Shown here: piece after piece, positions 25,956 to 33,607 of the stretch
How positions within the stretch are numbered: the stretch's first letter is position 1
Layout of the letters: each line of letters opens with the position of its first letter
Assembly (NCBI GenBank): GCA_021108435.1
Contig: JAIOQY010000046.1
Span: forward strand, 1 to 45,156
Direction of reading: 5' to 3'
Source of the DNA: Candidatus Aegiribacteria sp.
GTDB taxonomy: Bacteria > Fermentibacterota > Fermentibacteria > Fermentibacterales > JCC-6
Length of the DNA: 45,156 nucleotides
The notes under the pieces: model-generated
The model's input: only the letters and a program-made list of their open reading frames with translations
The model's database searches: none
What the model was told of the DNA's origin: nothing
Made by a program: the position numbers and the translations under genes

Positions 25956-28430
25956 GTGGTTCAAATGCGGAAAAGAAAATCAGAGAGAAAAGGCACTTCT
26001 CATAAATCATCACCGCTGGTGGAAAACACATCACACTCAGAGACTTTAAGCAGTGAAATAATCAACCTGATGGAAGAAGCTATTCATGTTGTGGATAGCG
26101 ATCTGAACCTGGTTATGTTCAATAATACTGTTCGTAGATGGGGAGATGATTTCGATATTCCCGAACCTCGACAGGGAATGAATCTTCACGAATTATGTCC
26201 GTTTCTGTCTGAAACTGTATTTGATGAGTACAGAAACGTATTCAGAACCGGTGAGGTTCATGTTACACCTGAATCCTGCATTCTCATTGACGGTTTGGAA
26301 TACTTCAGAGAAACCCGAAAAATTCCCTTAAAGGAAAACGGCAGGACAGTATACGTCATTACGGTCATCCGGAACATTGCAGACAGCGTAAGATCCAGAA
26401 ATATTGAAACATCACTCTATAGAATTGCTAGAGTTGCATTTGTTTCACCTGACAGCAAGGAGTTATATCGTGAACTCCATGAAATCATAAATGTTATTTT
26501 CCCTGCGGCGATATTCTCCATAGCTCTGCACGACGAATACACCGGAGCTGCCGTAGATCCCATGACAGGCGAACTGCATGGGGAAAGAACCTCTGCAGAT
26601 CCTGTGGCGGAAGAACTCGAGCGGCATGTGATCAAAACCGGTAAGACTGTCCTGATATACAGCAACAGCGCATTGGAAAGACTGAGGAGAAGTGGAGAAG
26701 TTACACCCGCAGGATCATTGATTTCAGGATGGATAGGCGTTCCACTGCGAATAAGTGCAAAAACAGTTGGAGTTCTTTCACTTAAACCCAATAAGCTTGG
26801 TATGCAGTTCACCGAGAAACACAGGGAAATTCTCGAATTCGTATCCGACCAGGTCGCAATGTTCATTGAAAGAAAGAAGATGCTTATCTCCCTGCAGGAA
26901 AGCGAGGAGAAATACAGAAATCTGGTGGAGAGCGCGAGTGATGGTATTGTTATCTTTCAGGACTCAAGGATAGTATTCGCGAATAAGCAGCTCATCAGAG
27001 TCCTCGGTTTTGAAAAAGACGAAATAACAGGTTCGGAACTCGGAGAATTCTTTTATTCAAACGAAGATGCAGTGAAATTTAAGGTTTATAAGAACTTAAC
27101 CGACGTTGAAAAGGCTGCCTTCTGTAAGATCAGACTGAGGAAAAAGGATGGATCAGTTCTATATGTGGAATTGAACAGAAATGCTACTATTTACAGGGGA
27201 GATCAAGCGGAACTCATGTTCATAAGGGATATAACAGAACGGCAGAAAACCGAGGAGGAAAAAAACAAGCTTCAGGCCAGGATACAGCATGCGCAGAAGC
27301 TGGAAAGCCTTGGTGTGCTTGCCGGAGGAATAGCTCATGATTTTAATAATCTTTTGATGGGTATACTCGGCAACGCGAGTCTTTCACTCGATCAGCTTCC
27401 ACCGGAATCCGTGATCCGGAAGAATATAGGACGTATAGAAACATCCGCTCTCAGAGCAGCGGATCTCACGAATCAGCTTCTCGCGTATTCCGGAAAAGGA
27501 ATTTTCGTTATTGAACCTGTTCAGCTGTCTGAGATGATCGAGGAAATGCTGAACCTGCTGGAGACTTCCATATCGAAGAATGCTGTTCTTGATTTCAGTC
27601 CGTGTGAGAATCTTCCTCCTGTGGAGGGTGATGCCACACAGATCAGACAGATTGTAATGAATATCATATTGAACGCGTCAGAAGCACTTGGAGACACCGG
27701 AGGTGTCATCAATATCTCAACAAGCATGGTCGTGGTTGACAGCAAGTATCTGGAAGAGAACAGGTTCAACGAAAATATCGCTGAAGGCAGGTATGTATGC
27801 CTGACCATTTCCGATACAGGATGCGGCATACCGGAAGATAACTTCACATTGATATTCGATCCTTTCTTCACAACAAAATCCTATGGAAGAGGACTGGGAC
27901 TGGCAGCTGTACTCGGAATCATCAGAGCACATAAAGGAGCAATCAATGTTCATTCAAAACATGGTGAGGGAACCAGATTTGAAGTGTTTCTTCCCTGCAC
28001 CGAGGTACAAACCGAAGATTCCGGACTCAGAATAGAAACATGCGATGAGCAGTCGGGGAAAGGACTGATCCTTTTTGTTGACGATGACGATGAAGTACGA
28101 AACGTGTGTATTCAGATTCTGGAGAGTAGTGGATATGATGTCATCGCAGCTTCTGACGGGCTTGAAGCGGTTACGATATTCAGGGAGAATTCACAAGAGA
28201 TTCTTGCCGTCTTTATGGACATGCTGATGCCGAACATGGATGGCATAGAAGCATTCAGGAAGATAAGAGAGATCAGACCGAATATCAGGGTTATCATGTG
28301 CAGCGGATATACTGAACATGTTGTAATGAATTCTTTCAAGGATAACTGTCCTTCAGGATTTCTGCATAAACCTTACAGAACGAAGGATATGCTCCGCAAG
28401 CTCGCTGAAATTATCAGTGATGATATATAA
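25956..28430 (+). CDS. Hybrid sensor histidine kinase (PAS-GAF-PAS-HisKA-HATPase-receiver)
   Basis: The 824-aa protein has no membrane span, so it is a soluble sensor. It carries a PAS-like section (about 35-140), a GAF domain (about 150-305), and a second PAS starting SEEKYRNLVESASDGIVIF (about 310-430). The HisKA site is AGGIAHDFNNLL near residue 458. The ATPase shows NIILNASEAL, DTGCGIP and GRGLGLAAV, and a C-terminal receiver has its phospho-Asp in VFMDMLMPNMDG near 753. The His motif is of the type found in proteins that end in a receiver. No partner regulator is adjacent, so its target is unknown. GTG 25956 follows AGGA; ATG 25965 is an alternative. Confidence 0.93.
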   Translation: MVQMRKRKSERKGTSHKSSPLVENTSHSETLSSEIINLMEEAIHVVDSDLNLVMFNNTVRRWGDDFDIPEPRQGMNLHELCPFLSETVFDEYRNVFRTGEVHVTPESCILIDGLEYFRETRKIPLKENGRTVYVITVIRNIADSVRSRNIETSLYRIARVAFVSPDSKELYRELHEIINVIFPAAIFSIALHDEYTGAAVDPMTGELHGERTSADPVAEELERHVIKTGKTVLIYSNSALERLRRSGEVTPAGSLISGWIGVPLRISAKTVGVLSLKPNKLGMQFTEKHREILEFVSDQVAMFIERKKMLISLQESEEKYRNLVESASDGIVIFQDSRIVFANKQLIRVLGFEKDEITGSELGEFFYSNEDAVKFKVYKNLTDVEKAAFCKIRLRKKDGSVLYVELNRNATIYRGDQAELMFIRDITERQKTEEEKNKLQARIQHAQKLESLGVLAGGIAHDFNNLLMGILGNASLSLDQLPPESVIRKNIGRIETSALRAADLTNQLLAYSGKGIFVIEPVQLSEMIEEMLNLLETSISKNAVLDFSPCENLPPVEGDATQIRQIVMNIILNASEALGDTGGVINISTSMVVVDSKYLEENRFNENIAEGRYVCLTISDTGCGIPEDNFTLIFDPFFTTKSYGRGLGLAAVLGIIRAHKGAINVHSKHGEGTRFEVFLPCTEVQTEDSGLRIETCDEQSGKGLILFVDDDDEVRNVCIQILESSGYDVIAASDGLEAVTIFRENSQEILAVFMDMLMPNMDGIEAFRKIREIRPNIRVIMCSGYTEHVVMNSFKDNCPSGFLHKPYRTKDMLRKLAEIISDDI

Positions 28431-28455
28431 CCTGGAAAAGTCAGAATTAAATAGT

Positions 28456-29091
28456 ATGAACGAACCACTGGAATACTGGGACAACCTGTTTCGAGATCTT
28501 GATCCGGAAACGATGGATTTACCCAGAAGCCTTCCGGCATCCGCTCTTCCGGATTTCTGCGACAGATATCTGAAGAAGGGTGATCGGGTTCTCGATCTGG
28601 GATGCGGCTCCGGAAGAAATGCAGCTTACCTTGCCGGTCGAGGATTTCTGGTCTGCGGAGTAGACATCGCTCAGGGAGCGGTTGAATTCTGTGTTAAGCG
28701 CCTGGCTCAGCTACAACTTTCAGGCGTATTCAAACAGGGAACTCTGGAAAATATTCCATTTCCGGATAACGAATTCACTGCCGTGGTTTGCATTGCATCG
28801 CTTGATCACGTAACACTGGACTGTGCCAGCAAATCCATCGATGAGATCAGGCGTGTACTCTCCGAAAGCGGAGTCATGCTGCTTACATTCGATCCACCCG
28901 ATACCGATGAGGATATAGTTGATGAGGCTGAGATTCTTCCTGATGGAACCCTGAAATTCGTCAGCGGAGACCAGAAAGGTATGCTTTTCCGAAGGTACAG
29001 TGATCGGGAAATCACGGATCTTGTAGGAGAGGAAAACATCATCTCATTCAATAATACCAGGAGTGGCGGCAGAACAGTGGTGTGCCGTTGA
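28456..29091 (+). CDS. SAM-dependent class I methyltransferase
   Basis: The product has SAM motif I VLDLGCGSGRNAAYLAG, an acidic residue after strand 2 (VCGVDIAQGAV), and later strands TAVVCIASLDHV and VMLLTFDPPD. The fold is clear; the substrate is not. With ATG 28456 it is 211 aa. An in-frame GTG 28417 or ATG 28420 would lengthen it by 12-13 residues and overlap the kinase gene; none of these starts has a good ribosome site. It follows the histidine kinase closely and is probably on the same transcript. Confidence 0.85.
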   Translation: MNEPLEYWDNLFRDLDPETMDLPRSLPASALPDFCDRYLKKGDRVLDLGCGSGRNAAYLAGRGFLVCGVDIAQGAVEFCVKRLAQLQLSGVFKQGTLENIPFPDNEFTAVVCIASLDHVTLDCASKSIDEIRRVLSESGVMLLTFDPPDTDEDIVDEAEILPDGTLKFVSGDQKGMLFRRYSDREITDLVGEENIISFNNTRSGGRTVVCR

Positions 29092-29459
29092 CCGGCGGAA
29101 CAGTACACTGGAGGGACAGGTGGGACGAGTACAGTAAGATCGAGCGGGAGGAGATGGAATCACTTCCTTTTAAGCGTTTACTCGATAATATCAGGCAGGG
29201 CAAGTACGGCAGATACTACACTATCTGGTACGTGATAGCTGAGCGTTCCTCGCTTGAAGAAGCCGGATGGGTACTATTTCAGGTTCTGAAGAAGGATATT
29301 GATTACCTCTACAGATATCATAGCGCAGCGGCATTGATCGAACTGCTTGGTGATAATGAGTTTGAACCTGTTGATCTGAGCACTGATCATGAGAAAATCC
29401 AGGATAACATCGATCGATTGAACAGGATTCTTATAGAACGGATCGGAAATCACCGGTAA
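29082..29459 (+). CDS. Hypothetical helical protein (125 aa)
   Basis: I do not recognise this protein. It is rich in Arg, Glu and Asp, with amphipathic helices such as LEEAGWVLFQVLKKDIDYLYRYHSAAALIELLGD. That stretch has the feel of a short HEAT-like pair. It has no signal peptide or membrane segment. GTG 29082 overlaps the methyltransferase stop, but an in-frame ATG at 29154 with GGGAGGAG immediately before it may be the real start, giving 101 aa. It is the last gene before the tRNA. Confidence 0.55.
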   Translation: MPLTGGTVHWRDRWDEYSKIEREEMESLPFKRLLDNIRQGKYGRYYTIWYVIAERSSLEEAGWVLFQVLKKDIDYLYRYHSAAALIELLGDNEFEPVDLSTDHEKIQDNIDRLNRILIERIGNHR

Positions 29460-29578
29460 GATTTTCTGAACAGATTCCAAACCTTGACGATTATGAAGTT
29501 TGCGTATATCCTTCGTGCCACATATTAGCCCTTAAACTCATGCGTCGCTGCAGTAGAACACTGGTGGGATTTATGGGC

Positions 29579-29584
29579 TATAAT
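29579..29584 (+). promoter_or_regulatory. -10 box of the tRNA-Val promoter
   Basis: A perfect TATAAT lies 11 bases before the mature tRNA 5' end, the normal place for a tRNA promoter. I could not find a matching -35 box at 16-18 bases. The rest of the 136-base gap (29460-29595) shows nothing else I can name. Confidence 0.6.
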
Positions 29585-29595
29585 AATGACGCGGT

Positions 29596-29672
29596 GGGCG
29601 ATTAGCTCAGTTGGCTAGAGTACTTGCTTGACATGCAAGAAGTCACTGGTTCAAGTCCAGTATCGCCCACCA
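29596..29672 (+). tRNA. tRNA-Val (anticodon GAC)
   Basis: A complete cloverleaf is visible. The acceptor GGGCGAT (29596-29602) pairs with ATCGCCC (29662-29668). A D-arm follows, and the anticodon stem CTTGC/GCAAG encloses loop TTGACAT with GAC at 29630-29632. The T-arm is ACTGG-TTCAAGT-CCAGT, and CCA is encoded at 29670-29672. GAC reads GUC and GUU valine codons. A T-run starting at 29674 may help end transcription. Confidence 0.97.
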
Positions 29673-29716
29673 TTTTTATTTGTTGATAATTTGACCGGAA
29701 GGAGGTTGCCGGGACC

Positions 29717-31642
29717 ATGCGTATTATTTTCCCAGACAGCAGTGTAAAAGAATTTGAGGCCGGTACAACCGGTCTTGATGTTGCGGAATCAGTTTCTCAC
29801 GGTCTTGCGAGGAATGCTTTGCTTGTTCGATTTGAAGGGGAACTTCTTGACCTGAATACTCCATTGCCGTCAGGCGGCAGGATTGAGATTCTCACATTTC
29901 AGGATGAAGAAGGGAAGAAAGTTCTAAGGCACAGTTGTGCTCATCTTCTTGCCGGAGCGGTTCAGAAGCTGTTTCCGGGTACGAAACTCGGCATAGGTCC
30001 ATCCATTGAGGACGGATTCTATTACGATATGAACATACCCGAGTTCTCCGGTATTTCAGCATTTGAAGCTATCTCTGATGAGATGAAAAAGCAGATTAAG
30101 GAAGATATTCCATTCATAAGAAGAGATATGAGCTTCGAGGACGCTTTCAAACTCTTCAGTGAAAGAGGAGAAGAGTACAAGCTGGAACTGCTTGAAGAAC
30201 TTCGAGATATCGGTGAAGAGATATCAGTTTATTCACACGGAGATTTCATCGATCTTTGCCGCGGACCTCATGTTCCATCCACAAAGGCGTTGAAGCATTT
30301 TGAGCTTCTCAGTGTTGCCGGAGCCTACTGGCGCGGTGATGAGAAGAATGAAATGCTGACCCGTATCTATGGATCTGTTTTTGACTCTTCAAAGAATCTC
30401 AAGGCATATCTTGAAATGCTTGAGGAAGCGAAGAAGAGGGATCATAGGAAGCTTGGTCCGGAGCTTGGTCTTTTTGTTATTGGTGGTGATGGCGGTCCGG
30501 GGCTGACCTACTGGCTGCCTGCCGGTACGATTGTTCGGGAAGAGCTTGAGAATCACTGGAAGAAAGCACATGCAAAAGCCGGATACCAGCTTGTCAATAC
30601 TCCTCATATCGCTCCTGTTGAGCTCTGGAAGACCTCCGGGCATTACGATTACTACCGGGAGAACATGTACTTCCTTGATATTGACAGCGGTGAGTATGCT
30701 CTGAAGCCGATGAATTGTCCCGGACATATCATCATCTATAAACACAGGAAAAGATCATACCGCGAACTTCCAATACGCTTTGCTGAACTTGGTATGGTAT
30801 ACAGGTACGAAAAGAGCGGTGTGCTTCATGGTCTCATGCGGGTTCGGGGATTCACTGTTGATGACGGTCATATTTTCTGCACAGAGGAGCAGATAGTCGA
30901 AGAGATTCAGAAGGTTGTAAGATTTGCTCTTTATCTCCTGAAGATCTTCGATTTCGGGTACAGGATAGAGCTGTCACTTATGGATCCTGAAGACCCAGAT
31001 CATTACGCCGGTGATCCGGAGGAGTGGAACAAAGTCGAATCCGCTCTGGCCAGGGCACTTGATGATATGGGCGAGGATTACAGGCCGGTTGCGGGGGAAG
31101 CGGTTTTCTACGGACCAAAGATAGATATCAAGATGAAAGATGCGCTTGGAAGATACTGGCAGGGTCCTACAGTTCAGTTTGACTTCAATATTCCTGATCG
31201 CTTCAATCTCACTTACGTTGGAGATGATGGACAGGAACACAAGGTATATATGGTTCACAGGGCTTTATTCGGCTCCGTCGAAAGATTTATTGGTAATTTG
31301 ATTGAACATTACGCAGGCAACCTTCCGGGCTGGCTTGCGCCCGTTCAGATTGTTATCTTACCTATTACGTCAGAACAGCATGAGAAGGCCTCAGAAATCG
31401 CGGATGTACTTGAGCGAGCAGGTCTTCGCTGCAGAAATGACAATAGGAGCGAAACGATAGGTTATCGCATCAGAGATGCTGAAACCAGTAAGGTTCCATT
31501 CATGTTCATTATCGGTGAACGTGAAATGGAGTCAGACAGGGTTGCTTTGCGCATTCACGGTGAAGGTGACAGGGGAACCATGGAACTGGGTGAAGCGCTT
31601 GATATAGCGTTGGCTGGATGCAAACGACCGGAACTGCCCTGA
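29717..31642 (+). CDS. thrS: Threonyl-tRNA synthetase
   Basis: ThrRS charges tRNA-Thr and edits mischarged Ser. The 641-aa protein has an N-terminal TGS domain (residues 1-60), the editing domain with HSCAHLLA, and the class II core with MNCPGHI, MVYRYEKSGVLHGL and RVRGFTVDDGHIFC. Zinc ligands Cys and His are visible in the core. The C-terminal anticodon-binding domain begins APVQIVILPIT. AAGGAGG lies 12 bases before ATG 29717, slightly far but the best site. It leads the thrS-infC-rpmI-rplT cluster. Confidence 0.97.
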   Translation: MRIIFPDSSVKEFEAGTTGLDVAESVSHGLARNALLVRFEGELLDLNTPLPSGGRIEILTFQDEEGKKVLRHSCAHLLAGAVQKLFPGTKLGIGPSIEDGFYYDMNIPEFSGISAFEAISDEMKKQIKEDIPFIRRDMSFEDAFKLFSERGEEYKLELLEELRDIGEEISVYSHGDFIDLCRGPHVPSTKALKHFELLSVAGAYWRGDEKNEMLTRIYGSVFDSSKNLKAYLEMLEEAKKRDHRKLGPELGLFVIGGDGGPGLTYWLPAGTIVREELENHWKKAHAKAGYQLVNTPHIAPVELWKTSGHYDYYRENMYFLDIDSGEYALKPMNCPGHIIIYKHRKRSYRELPIRFAELGMVYRYEKSGVLHGLMRVRGFTVDDGHIFCTEEQIVEEIQKVVRFALYLLKIFDFGYRIELSLMDPEDPDHYAGDPEEWNKVESALARALDDMGEDYRPVAGEAVFYGPKIDIKMKDALGRYWQGPTVQFDFNIPDRFNLTYVGDDGQEHKVYMVHRALFGSVERFIGNLIEHYAGNLPGWLAPVQIVILPITSEQHEKASEIADVLERAGLRCRNDNRSETIGYRIRDAETSKVPFMFIIGEREMESDRVALRIHGEGDRGTMELGEALDIALAGCKRPELP

Positions 31643-31644
31643 AC

Positions 31645-31661
31645 AAGGAGGTGCGTCTATT
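31645..31661 (+). promoter_or_regulatory. Ribosome site and AUU start codon of infC
   Basis: AAGGAGGTG (31645-31653) is a near-perfect Shine-Dalgarno, five bases before ATT (31659-31661). ATT AGC AAT AAG is in frame with the conserved RVNGEIR of IF3. A rare AUU start is the established basis of IF3 autoregulation, because IF3 discriminates against non-canonical starts. Confidence 0.85.
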
Positions 31662-32183
31662 AGCAATAAGGAACAGATTAGGGTGAATGGAGAGATTCGA
31701 AGCCCTCGAGTAAGAGTACTCGATGAAAATGGAGACCATGTCGGTACTCTGAGCATTCAGGAAGCACTTGACATGGCCGCGGAAGCCGGCCTGGATCTTG
31801 TTGAGATTTCACCTGGGGCAGACCCGCCTGTAGTCAGCATAGTTGATTACGGGAAGTTCCGGTATCGCATGAATAGAAAAGAAAGAGAAGCAAGGAAAAA
31901 ACAGAATACTGGAGGTCTGAAGGAAGTCAAATTCAGACCAAACACTGAAGAGCACGATTATAATTTCAAGATGAAACACGCACGTGAGTTTCTGGAATCC
32001 AGACATAAGGTAAAGGCCACAGTAGTGTTTCGAGGACGTCAGCTCTCCTATAAGGAGCAGGGTTACGAACTTCTGGATCGACTGGCTGAAGATTTGAATG
32101 ATCTGGGCCGTATAGAGAGGAAACCCGCCATGGAAGGGCGACAGATGACAATGATTATTTCTCCTCTGAAGGAGAGGAACTAG
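31659..32183 (+). CDS. infC: Translation initiation factor IF-3, starting at AUU
   Basis: IF3 binds the 30S subunit, prevents premature joining with 50S and checks the start codon. The product begins SNKEQIRVNGEIRSPRVRVLDENG, continues ALDMAAEAGLDLVEISPGADPPV with the linker KEREARKKQ, then KEVKFRPNTEEHDY and the C-terminal domain with KVKATVVFRGRQ. Using AUU 31659 it is 174 aa, normal for IF3. The first ATG/GTG/TTG start, GTG 31683, would drop eight conserved residues and has no ribosome site. It is followed 12 bases later by rpmI. Confidence 0.95.
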   Translation: MSNKEQIRVNGEIRSPRVRVLDENGDHVGTLSIQEALDMAAEAGLDLVEISPGADPPVVSIVDYGKFRYRMNRKEREARKKQNTGGLKEVKFRPNTEEHDYNFKMKHAREFLESRHKVKATVVFRGRQLSYKEQGYELLDRLAEDLNDLGRIERKPAMEGRQMTMIISPLKERN

Positions 32184-32195
32184 CGGGGAGTCGAA

Positions 32196-32387
32196 ATGCC
32201 AAAGATGAAAACCCATAAAGGAGCCGCAAGAAGGTTCCGAAAAACGGCGAAAGGCAAGTTCAAAACAACAAGCCCGTATGCCGATCATATTAAAACCAAG
32301 AAGAGCGCAAAGCGGAAGAGGAACTTGCGTAAAGACGGTATTGCATCCAAACCTGATACCAAGCGTCTTAGAAAACTTCTCCCTTAG
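32196..32387 (+). CDS. rpmI: Ribosomal protein bL35
   Basis: The 63-aa basic protein starts [20 protein letters not shown], the bL35 signature, and continues with the Lys/Arg-rich tail ending LRKLLP. It is part of the large subunit. It lies between infC and rplT in the conserved order, with a GGGGAG ribosome site. Confidence 0.97.
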   Translation: MPKMKTHKGAARRFRKTAKGKFKTTSPYADHIKTKKSAKRKRNLRKDGIASKPDTKRLRKLLP

Positions 32388-32405
32388 CAATCACGGAGAG
32401 AGAAA

Positions 32406-32759
32406 ATGAGCAGAGTAAAAAGTGCTGTTGTACGAAAGAAACGTCACAAGAAAAGACTTCAGGCAGCTAAAGGGTATTTTGGCGGAAGAAGAAAGCTTTA
32501 CACTGTTGCCAATGAAGCCAGGAAGAAGGCTCTGGAGTATCAGTACCGTGACCGAAGAAACAAAAAACGTGATTTCCGGGCACTCTGGATAACCCGCATA
32601 AATGCTGCTTCGCGTGAGCACGGTCTCACCTACAGCAAGTTAATTGCTGGTATCAACGGAGCTGGAATTAAGCTGGATAGAAAAATACTGGCGGATCTTG
32701 CCGTTCGAAACCCGGAAGCATTTGCGAAGGTTGTGGAAATAGCCAAAGCCGCTCTTTAA
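32406..32759 (+). CDS. rplT: Ribosomal protein bL20
   Basis: The 117-aa protein shows the bL20 pattern [44 protein letters not shown] and [11 protein letters not shown]. It binds 23S rRNA early in assembly and, in several bacteria, represses its own operon by binding the leader. No such leader structure is obvious in the 18-base gap before it. The pheS-pheT pair that often follows rplT is replaced here by the coiled-coil protein and zapA. Confidence 0.97.
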   Translation: MSRVKSAVVRKKRHKKRLQAAKGYFGGRRKLYTVANEARKKALEYQYRDRRNKKRDFRALWITRINAASREHGLTYSKLIAGINGAGIKLDRKILADLAVRNPEAFAKVVEIAKAAL

Positions 32760-32776
32760 TTGTAAGGGGATGATAC

Positions 32777-33061
32777 GTGTCCCAATCGGAAGATCTCGAG
32801 AGGTTGACCGAAGCGATAAATAGACTGATAGTCAGGGTGAGGTCATTACAGACTCAGCGTGACGAATTATCAGCAAAGGTCAATGACCTTGAGTCCAGAC
32901 TTGAGAACAGTGTGGACACGAAGGATTCTGATGGTTACAATATACTCAGAATCCATAGCGCCAGACTTCTGCGAGAAAGGCAGGAGATCAGGCGCAGGCT
33001 TTCAGGTGTGCTGGGTAAGCTGGATAGCATAGAATTACAAGCAAATAAGTTAGAGGTATAA
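32777..33061 (+). CDS. Small coiled-coil protein next to zapA
   Basis: The 94-aa product is almost wholly heptad-patterned: LERLTEAINRLIVRVRSLQTQ, then KVNDLESRLEN. A break with charged residues follows, and a second helix starts near ARLLRERQEIRRRL. It has no signal peptide. It starts GTG 32777 after AAGGGGATG and shares one base with the zapA start. Coiled-coil partners of ZapA such as ZapB are small and similar in build, but I cannot show homology. I infer a division role from context only. Confidence 0.7.
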   Translation: MSQSEDLERLTEAINRLIVRVRSLQTQRDELSAKVNDLESRLENSVDTKDSDGYNILRIHSARLLRERQEIRRRLSGVLGKLDSIELQANKLEV

Positions 33062-33456
33062 TGAGCAACCGGACAGAGGTTACCCGCGTTAATATTTTCG
33101 GGCGGGAATACACAATCCGAGGAGCCGGTTCACCTTCCTATATTGCAGAAATCGCTCATTACGTTGATATGAAAATGCGGCAGATGACTGATAACGCCAC
33201 TCTGGCTTCCACAGCCAAGGTGGCGATTTTTGCTGCACTCAATATAGCCGATGAACTTTTTCAGAAGAGAGATCAATACGGAGAAATGGAAGAGAGCAAC
33301 AGTAACGAACTGACCAGGCTTGCCGATCGCATTGAACAGGTACTTGCCGAGTCATCTCATCCTTCCGTATCCTCCTCCTCTGCTGCTTCAGGTTCTTTGT
33401 CATCAGTTGAAACTCCCGTTCTCCAGCAGAACAGCACATCCGGTCTATCGCAGTAA
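33061..33456 (+). CDS. zapA: Cell division protein ZapA
   Basis: ZapA binds and bundles FtsZ. The 131-aa protein has the family core RVNIFGREYTIRGAGSP, IAEIAHYVDMKMRQM and KVAIFAALNIADELFQ, followed by a helical stretch NELTRLADRIEQVL. Its last 30 residues are a Ser-rich disordered tail, longer than in most ZapA proteins. Its start overlaps the stop of the coiled-coil gene (TAATG). The stop codon lies inside an inverted repeat. Confidence 0.92.
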   Translation: MSNRTEVTRVNIFGREYTIRGAGSPSYIAEIAHYVDMKMRQMTDNATLASTAKVAIFAALNIADELFQKRDQYGEMEESNSNELTRLADRIEQVLAESSHPSVSSSSAASGSLSSVETPVLQQNSTSGLSQ

Positions 33457-33478
33457 ATTCCAGTACTTTCTGCGATAG
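33445..33478. repeat. Nine-base perfect inverted repeat spanning the zapA stop codon
   Basis: CTATCGCAG (33445-33453) pairs exactly with CTGCGATAG (33470-33478) around a 16-base loop that begins with the TAA stop. No T-run follows, so a factor-independent terminator is doubtful. mRNA 3' protection or a regulator site is possible. Confidence 0.55.
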
Positions 33479-33607
33479 TACGTTTAAGAACACGGAAAGG
33501 ATGTGCCGACACTCTGCGCAGGGGTGATTTCGGTCCGGTCATTATTCATGGCTGCATTCTGTGCCGTTTTACATAAATGCATACCTGCGCCTGAACAGGA
33601 GCTTACC
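33479..33607 (+). other. Structured non-coding gap between zapA and rny
   Basis: No gene fits this 129-base gap. GCGCAGG (33516-33522) can pair with CCTGCGC (33584-33590), and TGCATT (33553-33558) with AATGCA (33576-33581), giving nested stems. AGGAG at 33597-33601 is the rny ribosome site, right after the outer stem. A leader structure or small RNA is conceivable. I found no match to a named riboswitch. Confidence 0.4.

Noticed and set aside
29460-29595. Leader or small gene before the tRNA
   Set aside because: Only the TATAAT box is convincing; no frame with a ribosome site or family pattern is present.
33503-33607. Longer rny starting at 33503
   Set aside because: The extra 35 residues precede the membrane anchor, have no ribosome site, and make the protein longer than the family; ATG 33608 has AGGAG at the right distance.
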